Below are positions 8,221 through 16,706 of a DNA stretch of 64,000 nucleotides, piece by piece. Each line of letters starts with the position of its first letter. The stretch's first letter is position 1. A program made the translations under genes and the position numbers. Source of the stretch: Ensifer sp. BR816 (GTDB lineage: Bacteria > Pseudomonadota > Alphaproteobacteria > Rhizobiales > Rhizobiaceae); NCBI RefSeq assembly GCF_000378985.1, contig NZ_KB905370.1, positions 5,020,799 through 5,084,798 of the forward strand, written 5' to 3'. The notes under the pieces were generated by a model. The model did not search any database. It was given only the letters and a program-made list of their open reading frames with translations, and was not told the origin of the DNA.

Positions 8221-8691
8221 ATGCCAAAACTCGACAAATTCGATATCGCCATCCTCAAGGTCCTGCAGGAGGATGCACGCGCGACCAATGTCGAGATCGC
8301 CGAGCGAATCAATCTCTCGCCATCCCCCTGCCTGCGGCGCATCCGCAATCTGGAGAAGTCGGGCGTGCTGCGTGGCTACCGCGCCGATATCGACCGCAAG
8401 GAGGTCGGGCTGGGGCTGACGGTCTTCGTCGAGATCAAGGTCGGCCAGCACAGCCAGGAAAACGCGCGGCAGCAGCAGGAGGCGTTGCTTACCATACCGG
8501 AGGTGGTCTCCTGCTTCCTGATTTCCGGCAACGCGGATTTCCTGGCCGAAGTGGTCGTGGAGGACCTATCGGCCTATGAGAGGCTGCTTACAGAAACCTT
8601 GCTGACCCTGCCGGGGGTAACGGACATTCGCTCGAATTTCGCCATCCGGACGATCAAGACCGCCGGCCCCCTGAAGCTGCCTTCCCTCTAA
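8221..8691 (+). CDS. Lrp/AsnC-family transcriptional regulator
   Basis: A 156-aa regulator. The N-terminal winged helix-turn-helix is visible at about 4-60 (DKFDIAILKVLQEDARATNV ... LSPSPCLRRIRNLEKSGVLRGY), followed by the RAM/AsnC ligand-binding domain with PEVVSCFLISGNADFLAEVV. The start is ATG 8221 (MPKLDKF), which matches the family's usual N-terminus; a 12-codon extension upstream is less likely. It is divergent from the EamA transporter and probably controls it. The effector is likely an amino acid, but its identity cannot be read from sequence. Confidence 0.92.
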   Translation: MPKLDKFDIAILKVLQEDARATNVEIAERINLSPSPCLRRIRNLEKSGVLRGYRADIDRKEVGLGLTVFVEIKVGQHSQENARQQQEALLTIPEVVSCFLISGNADFLAEVVVEDLSAYERLLTETLLTLPGVTDIRSNFAIRTIKTAGPLKLPSL

Positions 8692-8819
8692 GCAACTGTA
8701 CCGGACCGTTGCGGTCCGCCGGGGACCGTCGGCGAAAGTCTTTGAGCGCGTCCTCTGGAATCCCCCGCCGCTGCGCTTATCTCAGGAGCTGAAAGGTTTC
8801 TGGACAGAAAGGGCAATTC

Positions 8820-9722
8820 TTGAGGGTCAAGGCCATCTTCAATCAGGATGGGGGTACTTTCCGCACCACGGATATGGACGCTTATGGCAGCAGGGTTGAG
8901 GAGGTCTTTCGCGCTGCCGGCCATGAGATTGAAATTGCCGTGGTGGCTGCGAGCGATATCCCGCGGGCGCTGGAGGCGGCCTGCCGGCGCGATGACCTCG
9001 ATGCGATCATCGCCGGCGGCGGCGACGGCACGATCTCCGCCGCGGCAGGCGTTGCCTGGCGAACCGGCATGCCGCTCGGTGTCATACCGGCGGGAACGAT
9101 GAACCTGTTCGCCCGCTCCCTGAAACTGCCGCTCGATATCTGGAAGGTGCCCGAGGTCCTCGCCCACGGCCGGATTATCGATGGCGATATCGGCAGCGCC
9201 GACGGCCGGGCTTTCGTGCATCAGTTTTCGATGGGACTGCATGCCCGCATGGTGCGCTATCGCGAATCCTACAAGTTCGCCTCGCGCCCCGGCAAGATCG
9301 GCGCCAGCGTGCGCGCTGCCGTCGGCGTGATCTTCAACCCCCCGGATTTCGAGATCGAGTTCGATGCCGACGGTCACCGCGAGCTCCGCCACGTGTCGCA
9401 GATTTCGGTTTCGAACAACCATTTCGGCCATGCAACGCTGATGTATGCGGAGGATGTGACGGCCGGGCACCTCGGTTTCTACACGGCCCCACCGCTAAGC
9501 CCTGCGGGCGTCGCAAAGCTCGCTTCCGACATTCTGCGCGGCCGATTCCGGGCCAGCCCATTGATCACCGAGATGAGCGCGTTGGCGGTCGATCTGCATT
9601 TTCCCAAGGTCGAGCGCAAGATCAACTGTGTCATCGACGGCGAGCTGCTGCCGATCCAGCGACGCGATGTCGCCCTCCGCGTCCACCCGGGCGAACTGAA
9701 GTTGCTCGTCGGCGCCGAATAG
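8820..9722 (+). CDS. Diacylglycerol kinase-family lipid kinase
   Basis: A 300-aa protein of the DAGK catalytic (LCB5/YegS) family. The nucleotide-binding signature GGGDGT lies at 66-71, followed by PLGVIPAGTMNLFARSL, the usual GTxNdfAr region. The substrate is probably a diacylglycerol or similar lipid. The start is TTG at 8820, with AAAGGG upstream; no good in-frame ATG precedes the conserved N-terminus. It is convergent with the GT39-like glycosyltransferase, with 12 bp between stops, and sits beside a lipid-linked sugar module. Confidence 0.88.
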   Translation: MRVKAIFNQDGGTFRTTDMDAYGSRVEEVFRAAGHEIEIAVVAASDIPRALEAACRRDDLDAIIAGGGDGTISAAAGVAWRTGMPLGVIPAGTMNLFARSLKLPLDIWKVPEVLAHGRIIDGDIGSADGRAFVHQFSMGLHARMVRYRESYKFASRPGKIGASVRAAVGVIFNPPDFEIEFDADGHRELRHVSQISVSNNHFGHATLMYAEDVTAGHLGFYTAPPLSPAGVAKLASDILRGRFRASPLITEMSALAVDLHFPKVERKINCVIDGELLPIQRRDVALRVHPGELKLLVGAE

Positions 9723-9734
9723 CGTCCGCGCAGC

Positions 9735-11219
9735 CTAATCGCCCACCCAGATATAGCTGAACCCGTAACGATCCGCTCCGGACGCATAGATATAAGGCAG
9801 TTCAAGCTTGCGCGGGTTCACTGCCGATTCCGCGACGCCGGATGCCTTGAGAGCCTCGTTCAGCGTGGCGGGAAGCGGGGCCGGGTTTGCTTCATCACGC
9901 CAGACGACCAGCAGCGGCCGCTTCGTGGCGTCGGCCGCCTGCATGCCCGAAAGATGCGGGATCACGACGGAAGCGTCGGCAAGCCGCGTCCGGATATTGC
10001 CGGCAATCTGCCGGTCGTTGGTCAGCACAAGCGCAGGCGGCCGGCCTTCGGTTTTCACGACCTCTTCGACAAAGGCCGCGTAGGGGATGTTCAATTTCGA
10101 ATAGTCGCCGAACCAGGGGCGCACCACGGCCCGGGCGGAAACGACGACGAGAGCGCCCAGGACAATGCATGCGATCAGCGGCACGAAGCGTCTGAAGCCC
10201 GGTGCCGGATCGATCTTCGCCGCCTCGACCTTGAGGCAGAGATAGAGCGGCAGCAGGACCAGAAAGAGAACCAGCCATTTTTCGCGGACATGGGTCGCAG
10301 CCACGCCGAGAACGACAAGCAGGACGCCGAGAAGGCAAATCGCGATCATGCGCCCCAGGATGCGGGTCCATTGGCTTTCCGCCTGCCAGATCGGCCCTGC
10401 CTTGTCGCGGAAGACGAGGCCGAAGACGAGCAGGGTAACGAGACTGCCGCCGATCGTCGCCGAAGCCAGTGCGAAGACGCCGTGAAACGCCTGCATCAGG
10501 CGCCCCTCTGCCTCACGTTCCTTCATCTCGTTCAATGTGCCCGACGACGCATCGTCGAGATTCTGAAACACCCATAATCCATGCGGCAGGGCGATGACGC
10601 CGGCAATGCCGATCGCCGCCAGGATGCGCCAATCGAAGATGCGCTTGCGCAGCTCGGGTTCGGGAAGCACCGCGAGGATCGCAGCGATCGGCACGAGGAC
10701 GAAATTATATTTCGAGATCACGCCGATGCCGACGGCGACGCCCGTCAACAGATACGAAAAGAGGCTCGGGCGCTTCAGCGTCCGCAGAAAACCGTAGAGG
10801 AAGAGCGAAACGGCGAAGAGCGCGGCAACCGTATGGGAGAGATCGCGCTGCGCGAGCAGGAAAACCGGCGGCAGGCTCAAGACGCCAAACATCGCGATCG
10901 CCGACAGGCGCCGGTCCTTGAGGACGAGCTGCGCCGCGAGGCCGTAGAAAAGGCAGCACAGGAACAGGAGGCCGTTCTTGAGCATGGACATTGTCGCGAC
11001 CGACGTGCCGATCAACTGCGCCAGCCCGTATTGAAGCCAATTGTAGAACGGCGGTTGCGGCCCGTATCCGAGCTGCAGGAATTGCGACAGGAAGGCCTGT
11101 TCCGCCTCGTCGATCTCGAGCGAAGGCGAGGCGGCGAGACGGAGCGCGATACACAGCAGGAAATAGCCGGCCAGCGCGATGAACACCAGGTTCGGCCGCC
11201 GGTCGACGATGTCACGCAT
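9735..11219 (-). CDS. GT39/83-like polytopic glycosyltransferase
   Basis: A 494-aa integral membrane protein with many hydrophobic segments in the first two thirds and a soluble C-terminal part. The first periplasmic loop carries an acidic motif (SLEIDEAEQAF) typical of PMT/ArnT-like enzymes that use polyprenyl-phosphate sugars. The chosen start, ATG 11219, has AGGA 8 bases upstream and overlaps the GT2 stop as ATGCGTGA; a longer form is possible. With the GT2 gene upstream it probably forms an ArnC/ArnT- or RgtE/Rgt-type pair: one makes the lipid-linked sugar, the other transfers it in the periplasm. The sugar and acceptor are unknown. Confidence 0.85.
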   Translation of the reverse strand: MRDIVDRRPNLVFIALAGYFLLCIALRLAASPSLEIDEAEQAFLSQFLQLGYGPQPPFYNWLQYGLAQLIGTSVATMSMLKNGLLFLCCLFYGLAAQLVLKDRRLSAIAMFGVLSLPPVFLLAQRDLSHTVAALFAVSLFLYGFLRTLKRPSLFSYLLTGVAVGIGVISKYNFVLVPIAAILAVLPEPELRKRIFDWRILAAIGIAGVIALPHGLWVFQNLDDASSGTLNEMKEREAEGRLMQAFHGVFALASATIGGSLVTLLVFGLVFRDKAGPIWQAESQWTRILGRMIAICLLGVLLVVLGVAATHVREKWLVLFLVLLPLYLCLKVEAAKIDPAPGFRRFVPLIACIVLGALVVVSARAVVRPWFGDYSKLNIPYAAFVEEVVKTEGRPPALVLTNDRQIAGNIRTRLADASVVIPHLSGMQAADATKRPLLVVWRDEANPAPLPATLNEALKASGVAESAVNPRKLELPYIYASGADRYGFSYIWVGD

Positions 11220-12231
11220 GCGGCTGGTCCTGCCCGAAGACCTGGCGAACGATGTAGCTCGCCGTATCGTCGTCGCGGAAATAGGCACGTGCCATCATTT
11301 CCGCGAGAATGCCGGTGGTGATGAGCTGGACGGAGGACAGGAACAGCATGACGCCGACGATCAGCATCGGTCGGGCACCGATGTCATTGCCGAAGATGAA
11401 TTTGTCGATCGCAAGATAGAGCAGGATGAGGGCGCTGAAACCCCCGGTCGCAAGCCCGATCGAGCCGAAGAAGTGGCCGGGGCGCGCCTTGTAGCGCATG
11501 AAGAACAGAACGGCGAGCAGGTCGAGGATCACACGGAACGTGCGCGAGATACCATATTTCGACGCGCCGAAGTGCCGGGCGTGGTGCGTTACGGGCATCT
11601 CGCCGATTCGGCTGCTCGGCACGACGCCGGCGACCCAGGCCGGAATGAAGCGGTGCATCTCCCCCATCAGCTTGACCTGCTTGATGATCGCGCTGCGATA
11701 GACCTTGAGACTGCAACCGTAATCATGAAGCTTCACGCCGGTGATCTTGCCGATCAGGAAGTTTGCGCACCATGAGGGAACTTTTCTGAGCAGCAGGCCG
11801 TCCCGACGGTTTTGCCGCCACCCGACCAAGAGGTCGAGTTCGCGTTCCTCGATCGCGGCAACCATATGAGGGATATCGTTTGGGTCGTTCTGCAGGTCAC
11901 CGTCGAGCGTCGCGATCAGCCGGCCGGAGGCGGCGTCGATTCCGGCCTGCATGGCCGCGGTCTGGCCGAAATTCTTTTGGAGCTCGATGATCTTCAAGTT
12001 CAGGTCCGACCGTAGAAGCTCGTTGCGGGCATTCGGCAAGGTCCGGTCGGTGCTGCCGTCATCCACCAGGATCAATTCCCAGGATCGATGGAAACCGGCC
12101 ATGGCCTCCCGGATGCGGGTAACGAGGGGCCCGACGCTGTCCTCCTCGTTGAACACCGGCACGACAATGGACAGTTCGATCGCCTCCTTGACGCCTGTCG
12201 ATGCCGTCAGAGGTTCTTCTATGTGTGTCAA
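11212..12231 (-). CDS. GT2 glycosyltransferase, polyprenyl-phosphate-sugar synthase type
   Basis: A 339-aa protein with a cytoplasmic GT-A domain and two C-terminal membrane segments, the plan of ArnC, GtrB and RgtE. Visible motifs are VVPVFNEEDS, VDDGSTDRT and LDGDLQNDPNDI, which contains the metal-binding acidic residues. Such enzymes move a sugar from a nucleotide to undecaprenyl- or dodecaprenyl-phosphate. The preferred start is TTG 12231, with GGAG about 9 bases upstream; the reading frame extends 58 codons further, which would overlap the divergent gene. It overlaps the GT39-like gene downstream. UDP-galacturonate from the rkpK-lpsL pathway would be a reasonable donor, but that is inference. 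Confidence 0.85.
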   Translation of the reverse strand: MTHIEEPLTASTGVKEAIELSIVVPVFNEEDSVGPLVTRIREAMAGFHRSWELILVDDGSTDRTLPNARNELLRSDLNLKIIELQKNFGQTAAMQAGIDAASGRLIATLDGDLQNDPNDIPHMVAAIEERELDLLVGWRQNRRDGLLLRKVPSWCANFLIGKITGVKLHDYGCSLKVYRSAIIKQVKLMGEMHRFIPAWVAGVVPSSRIGEMPVTHHARHFGASKYGISRTFRVILDLLAVLFFMRYKARPGHFFGSIGLATGGFSALILLYLAIDKFIFGNDIGARPMLIVGVMLFLSSVQLITTGILAEMMARAYFRDDDTASYIVRQVFGQDQPHA

Positions 12232-12328
12232 GGCGGTGTCTCCGATATGCCGTCGCCGGTTTTCTTGCACAGTTAACGGTGATAACCAACGCTCAATTGC
12301 GTGGCTCCGTACAGGAAATCGGTATCTC

Positions 12329-13285
12329 ATGAATTCGGACTGGCAGTTCAGCCGGCGCCTGTGGCTCGCGCGCCACCGCATGGCATTGATTTCCGCGGCG
12401 GCCATAGCGGCTTATGCCGTCTTCGTCGAGTGGGTCTGGGGATGGTCGGTCCTGTTGCGGCAATGGGCCGAGATTGGTTTTTCGTCCGTGCTCGCCGCGC
12501 TCGGTCTTCTCATCTCGACCTACGTCGTCCGCTGCTACCGTATCTACGACTATTTTCCGGAGCAGACCGCCGGCCAATTCCTGTCGCTCTTTCGCGTGAC
12601 GCAGGTCCACAATCTTCTCAATATCATGCTGCCCTTCAGGGCCGGCGAGACGAGCTTTCCGCTGCTCATGCGCGCCGAATTCGGCGTTCCGCTGCTGCGC
12701 GGAACGTCGGCGCTTCTCGTCATGCGGCTGTTGGACCTGCATGCGCTGCTCACCGTCGCGGCGGTAGGGCTGGTCATCGGCCGCGCCAATCAGATGGTCG
12801 CATGGCTGGTTTGGACTCTGGCATTCGTCGCGCCGCTCGCATTCTTCCTGCTCAAGGCCAGGATTCTTCGCTGGCTGCGCCGCGTCGCACCGGCGAAGTT
12901 CATGCACCATGTCGACGAGATCGAGGCGGGTTTACCGGCGAATATACCGGCGTTCCTGCGCGCCTCGGCGATGACGATTCTGAACTGGGGGGTGAAGGTC
13001 GCGGTGCTCGCGTGGGTGCTCGCTATCATGGGCGTCGCGCCGCTTGCCGCCGCGTTCGGCGGTGCGCTTGGGGGAGAGCTCTCTTCGGTTCTTCCCGTGC
13101 ACGCGCCCGCCGGTGTCGGCACCTATGCGGCAGCGATCGTTGCCGGGGCGGTTTCCTTCGGCGCCGCCGGCGGCAAGGCCGCGCTCGAGACCCTGGGGCG
13201 CGCCAGCGTCAATGCCCACTTGCTCATCATTGTCTCGGCCGTGGCCGGCACGCTGCTTTCGCTGGTGTTGCGGCCGAAGCCGTGA
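12329..13285 (+). CDS. Flippase-like membrane protein (UPF0104/lysylphosphatidylglycerol synthase TM family)
   Basis: A 318-aa polytopic protein of the family that includes the membrane half of MprF and the archaeal AglD region. Characteristic stretches are LLNIMLPFRAGETSFPLLMR and GGELSSVLPVHAPAGVGTYA. Members are thought to move or position lipid-linked substrates across the inner membrane. ATG 12329 has AGGAAA upstream. It is divergent from the GT2 gene with 97 bp between the starts, so the three genes probably form one envelope-modification unit. The substrate is unknown. Confidence 0.82.
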   Translation: MNSDWQFSRRLWLARHRMALISAAAIAAYAVFVEWVWGWSVLLRQWAEIGFSSVLAALGLLISTYVVRCYRIYDYFPEQTAGQFLSLFRVTQVHNLLNIMLPFRAGETSFPLLMRAEFGVPLLRGTSALLVMRLLDLHALLTVAAVGLVIGRANQMVAWLVWTLAFVAPLAFFLLKARILRWLRRVAPAKFMHHVDEIEAGLPANIPAFLRASAMTILNWGVKVAVLAWVLAIMGVAPLAAAFGGALGGELSSVLPVHAPAGVGTYAAAIVAGAVSFGAAGGKAALETLGRASVNAHLLIIVSAVAGTLLSLVLRPKP

Positions 13286-13291
13286 CGCGCC

Positions 13292-14794
13292 CTACTGGAA
13301 CGACGTCTCGTAGAAGCTTCTGAGCTTGCGCGAATGCAGCTTCTCCGGCGGCATGGCGGCGAGTTTCTGCAGTGCCAGGATGCCGATCTTCAGGTGCTGG
13401 CTCACCTGCGTGCGGTAGAAGGCCGTCGCCATGCCGGGCAGCTTCAATTCCCCGTGCAGCGGCTTGTCGGAAACGCACAGCAGCGTTCCGTAAGGCACCC
13501 GGAAGCGGAAGCCGTTGGCGGCGATCGTCGCCGATTCCATGTCGAGCGCGATGGCGCGGGCCTGCGAGAGGCGCTTGACGGGCCCTCGCTGGTCGCGCAG
13601 CTCCCAGTTGCGGTTGTCGATCGTCGCGACCGTGCCGGTGCGCATGATCCGCTTGAGATCGTAGCCCTGATAACCGGTCACTTCCGCCACCGCATCCTGC
13701 AGGGCGACCTGAACCTCCGCCAGCGCGGGCAGGGGGATCCACACCGGCAGATCGTCGTCGAGCACGTGATCCTCGCGCATATAGGCGTGCGCCAGAACGT
13801 AATCGCCGAGCCGCTGGCTGTTGCGGAGCCCGGCGCAATGGCCGAGCATCAGCCAGACATGCGGTCTCAGCACGGCAATATGGTCGGTGATCGTCTTGGC
13901 ATTGGATGGGCCGACGCCGATATTGACGAGCGTGATGCCGCCGTGGCCCTTTTTCTTCAGGTGGTAGGCCGGCATCTGCGGCAGGCGGGCGAGCGTATAG
14001 TCGGTCTCGGGCTTGTCGGCGCCCGCCGGCGTGAGGATGTTGCCGGGCTCCACGAAGGCCATGTAGCCGTTGCCGCCTTCGGCCATCTGCTGGCGTGCCC
14101 AGGCGCAGAACTCGTCGACATAGAACTGGTAGTTCGTGAAGAGCACGAAGTTCTGGAAATGCGTAGCACTGGTTGCCGTGTAGTGGCTGAGACGGGCCAG
14201 CGAATAATCGATGCGCTGCGCCGTGAACGGTGCGAGCGGCGAGGGCTCGCCCGGCCCGGGCTCATAGGAGCCGTTGGCGATCTCGTCGTCCGTCGTCGTC
14301 AGGTCGGGCGCATCGAAGAGGTCGCGCAGCGGAATGTCGATCGTCTCGGCCGCCGACGCCTCCACATGGGCGTTCTCGCCGAAAGCGAAGTGCAGGGGGA
14401 TAGGTGTCGACGATTCCGATACGGTGACGCCGACGCCGTGATTGCGCATCAGATGGCCGAACTGCTCCTTCAGATAGTGACGGAAGAGTCGCGGTCGCGT
14501 GATCGTCGTCGTGTAGACGCCGGGCGCGCTGACATAACCGAAGGAAAGCCGGGAATCGACATGGCCAAAGCTGCTCGTCTCGATGCTCACCTGCGGGTAG
14601 CAGGCGCGGAAACGCGTGAGCGACCGGCCGTTCTTGCCCAGCCCCTCGAAAGCCTCGCAGAGGAACCGGGTGTTGCGCTCGTAAAGGGCCTGCAAGCAAT
14701 CGACGGCTGCAGCCGGATCATCGAAGGTTTGCGGCTCGAAGGCTTCAGGGGTGGCGACGGAGAGGATAGAGTTTGAAGAGATTCGTGTGTCCAT
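13292..14794 (-). CDS. amn: AMP nucleosidase
   Basis: A 500-aa AMP nucleosidase, which hydrolyses AMP to adenine and ribose 5-phosphate in purine salvage and adenylate balance. It has the family's N-terminal domain and a C-terminal nucleoside phosphorylase-like domain, with VNIGVGPSNAKTITDHIAVL, HCAGLR and the DMESATIAANGFRFRVPYGT segment near the end. Length matches the E. coli-type enzyme. It is convergent with the flippase-like gene, with only 6 bp between stops. No allosteric or regulatory site can be read from upstream sequence. Confidence 0.94.
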   Translation of the reverse strand: MDTRISSNSILSVATPEAFEPQTFDDPAAAVDCLQALYERNTRFLCEAFEGLGKNGRSLTRFRACYPQVSIETSSFGHVDSRLSFGYVSAPGVYTTTITRPRLFRHYLKEQFGHLMRNHGVGVTVSESSTPIPLHFAFGENAHVEASAAETIDIPLRDLFDAPDLTTTDDEIANGSYEPGPGEPSPLAPFTAQRIDYSLARLSHYTATSATHFQNFVLFTNYQFYVDEFCAWARQQMAEGGNGYMAFVEPGNILTPAGADKPETDYTLARLPQMPAYHLKKKGHGGITLVNIGVGPSNAKTITDHIAVLRPHVWLMLGHCAGLRNSQRLGDYVLAHAYMREDHVLDDDLPVWIPLPALAEVQVALQDAVAEVTGYQGYDLKRIMRTGTVATIDNRNWELRDQRGPVKRLSQARAIALDMESATIAANGFRFRVPYGTLLCVSDKPLHGELKLPGMATAFYRTQVSQHLKIGILALQKLAAMPPEKLHSRKLRSFYETSFQ

Positions 14795-14859
14795 GGCGCA
14801 TTATAGGCTGCGACATCTGACAAGCAAACGACAAGATATGGAGTTCGATTTCAGGCCGT

Positions 14860-15189
14860 TCAGCGTGGCCCGGCGAGAATGATCGTCGCGCCGACGAGCG
14901 CCACGGCCATGCCGGTCAGGTCCCAGCGGTCGGGCCGCACGCCCTCGGCGAGCCAGAGCCAGGCGAGCGAAGCGGTAATGTAGACGCCACCATAGGCGGC
15001 GTAGGCGCGCCCGGCCGCCGGCACATCGATCATCGTCAGGAGCCAGGCAAAGAGCGCCAGCGACCCCATTCCGGGAACGAGCCACCAAAAGGACTTGCCG
15101 AGCCGGAGCCACGCCCAGAAGGCAAAACATCCGGCAATTTCGGCGAGCGCGGCGATTGAATATAAAGCGAATGCGGGCAGGGGCATCAT
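14860..15189 (-). CDS. YnfA/UPF0060 family membrane protein
   Basis: A 109-aa protein with four predicted membrane segments. The family signatures [29 protein letters not shown] and a C-terminal [16 protein letters not shown] are present. The fold is related to small multidrug resistance proteins, but the transport function of this family is not settled. AAAGG lies upstream of the two adjacent ATG codons at 15189. It stands alone between amn and two small membrane-protein genes. Confidence 0.92.
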   Translation of the reverse strand: MMPLPAFALYSIAALAEIAGCFAFWAWLRLGKSFWWLVPGMGSLALFAWLLTMIDVPAAGRAYAAYGGVYITASLAWLWLAEGVRPDRWDLTGMAVALVGATIILAGPR

Positions 15190-15311
15190 GATGGACCTTT
15201 CGATCCGGAAGGGAGCGAAGAGTCACGACATGTGCAAGAGGAAATTTCGGTTCCGGCCCCTCTGCGGCGTGGGCGCGCCAGAATTTCAGCCTCGGTCGGC
15301 CCCGATGACGA

Positions 15312-15485
15312 TCAGCTCATCGCCTGGCGCTGCAGCGTGACGAAGAGGACGAGGCCGGCGCCATGCCTGCCGATGCCGGCGCCGGTGGCCTTGTTGTAAG
15401 CGAGCGCCCCGATCGGTGCCATCAGCAGGCCCGTGAGCATCAGGAGCCGAAGCGAGAGGATGGCCGAAGCGACGAGGGCGGTCAT
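15312..15485 (-). CDS. Small membrane protein (57 aa), unknown
   Basis: A 57-residue protein (MTALVASAILSLRLLMLTGL...) with one long hydrophobic segment at about 5-32 and a basic C-terminus. AGGGAA lies about 9 bases before ATG 15485. It follows another 57-aa membrane or secreted protein after only 11 bp, so the two are probably co-transcribed. I do not recognise the family. Confidence 0.6.
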   Translation of the reverse strand: MTALVASAILSLRLLMLTGLLMAPIGALAYNKATGAGIGRHGAGLVLFVTLQRQAMS

Positions 15486-15496
15486 TTGAGCGTTCC

Positions 15497-15670
15497 CTAC
15501 AGCTTGGCTTGGCAATATTGCGCGGTGTGCGCGGTGCAGTCGGTCAGAGAGCCGATATAGGTGTTTTGGCGGCGACGCTCCGTATCGGCGCCGACGGCGG
15601 CGGCGAGCGACATGGCGAAGACGACCATCAACAGGCTGATGATGGTGAGGCGGCGAGCGAGAATGTCCAT
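15497..15670 (-). CDS. Small secreted or anchored protein (57 aa), unknown
   Basis: A 57-residue protein (MDILARRLTIISLLMVVFAM...) with an N-terminal hydrophobic segment at about 8-26 that could be a signal peptide (AAAVGA) or anchor. The short polar tail has two cysteines, C45 and C53. It is first in a likely two-gene unit with the gene at 15312-15485. A direct repeat with an 11-bp period lies about 80 bp upstream, midway to the divergent GST gene. Function unknown. Confidence 0.6.
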   Translation of the reverse strand: MDILARRLTIISLLMVVFAMSLAAAVGADTERRRQNTYIGSLTDCTAHTAQYCQAKL

Positions 15671-15750
15671 TGTTCCGTCCGTGGGCTGGAGCGCGTTCAA
15701 ATCGATTGAGCGTCTTTTCGCACAACCAAACTGAATTCTTGCTGAGATGC

Positions 15751-15771
15751 CCGTTCATCTGCCGTTCATCT
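15751..15771. promoter_or_regulatory. Direct repeat with 11-bp period between divergent genes
   Basis: CCGTTCATCT occurs twice, separated by a single G. The spacing places both copies on the same face of the helix, as in sites for OmpR/PhoB-type regulators. The pattern also satisfies GTTC-N7-GTTC, the alphaproteobacterial LexA form. It lies about 80 bp from both the GST start and the small-protein start. Confidence 0.35.
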
Positions 15772-15845
15772 TGAGCGACGCGGTCTTGCCGGCGCCGGAG
15801 TCCGTTCCTACGTCTGTGTGCCCGCAACCTCAGGAGAGACCTGCT

Positions 15846-16547
15846 ATGCCCGCTCCCATCGAGCTCTATTACTGGCCGACACCGAACGGCTGGAAGATCA
15901 CCATCATGCTGGAGGAGCTCGGCGTTCCCTATGTGGTCAAGTACATCAATATCGGCCGGGGCGATCAGTTCGCGCCGGATTTCCTGAGGATCTCGCCAAA
16001 CAACCGCATGCCGGCCATCGTCGATCCGGACGGGCCGGGCGGCGAACCTATCGCGATCTTCGAATCCGGTGCGATCCTGCAATATCTCGGCCGGAAATAC
16101 GGGAAGTTCTATCCGGCGGACGAGCGCGCCCGTGCCGACGTCGAGCAATGGCTCTTTTGGCAGGTTGGCGGGTTAGGCCCTATGGCGGGGCAGGCCCATC
16201 ATTTCCGGCAATATGCGCCGGAGACGATCCAATACGGAATCGACCGCTACACCAATGAAGTGAACCGCCTCTATGGCGTGATGAACAAACGGCTGGCAGA
16301 TCGGCCGTTCCTCGCCGACGACTATTCGATCGCCGACATGGCGGCAATCGGTTGGGTGATTCCGCATGAGAACCAGGGCCAGGATCTCAACGATTTCCCG
16401 AACCTTAAGCGCTGGTTCGACACGATGCTCGCCCGAAGCGCAGTGCAGAAGGGGATCGAGGTCGGCAAGGAAGAGCGGGCCCGGCAGAAGAGCCTTGCCG
16501 AAGACAAGGAAGCGCAGAAGATCCTGTTCGGGCAGCGCGCTCGCTGA
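15846..16547 (+). CDS. Glutathione S-transferase, YfcG/YghU (nu-class) type
   Basis: A 233-aa GST. The N-terminal thioredoxin-fold domain opens with LYYWPTPNGWKITIMLEELG; the TPNGxK motif is that of E. coli YfcG and YghU, which act as glutathione-disulfide reductases. The PAIVD and FESGAILQYLGRKYG segments follow, and then the all-helical domain. The start is ATG 15846, because conserved sequence begins there; an upstream in-frame extension is not GST-like. No functional link with the divergent small-protein genes can be seen beyond the shared upstream repeat. Confidence 0.92.
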   Translation: MPAPIELYYWPTPNGWKITIMLEELGVPYVVKYINIGRGDQFAPDFLRISPNNRMPAIVDPDGPGGEPIAIFESGAILQYLGRKYGKFYPADERARADVEQWLFWQVGGLGPMAGQAHHFRQYAPETIQYGIDRYTNEVNRLYGVMNKRLADRPFLADDYSIADMAAIGWVIPHENQGQDLNDFPNLKRWFDTMLARSAVQKGIEVGKEERARQKSLAEDKEAQKILFGQRAR

Positions 16548-16600
16548 AATGAACGCGAGGGAGGTCGCGGCAGGCCGCCCTCGCGCAATTCTGGAAGAGC

Positions 16601-16706
16601 TACAGCGCCGCGCGTCTTTTCAGACGTGCAAAGGACGCTGTAGCACTTTGAATCCACGCATCGTGCTTTCCGAAAATCGATTCCGATTTTCGGGCCGATG
16701 CGCTAA
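16601..16706 (+). repeat. RIME-like element, copy 2
   Basis: The left hairpin is as in copy 1 (TACAGCG/CGCTGTAG). The right hairpin is a different sequence type: GCATCG...CGATGC around CCGAAAATCG/CGATTTTCGG. Its end, GCGCTAA, supplies the stop codon of the DUF2147 gene on the opposite strand. It fills the gap between convergent GST and DUF2147 genes. Confidence 0.85.

Noticed and set aside
15753-15767. LexA box (GTTC-N7-GTTC)
   Set aside because: The pattern fits, but it is part of a longer 10-bp direct repeat and neither flanking gene is a typical SOS gene. Kept only as an unassigned operator.
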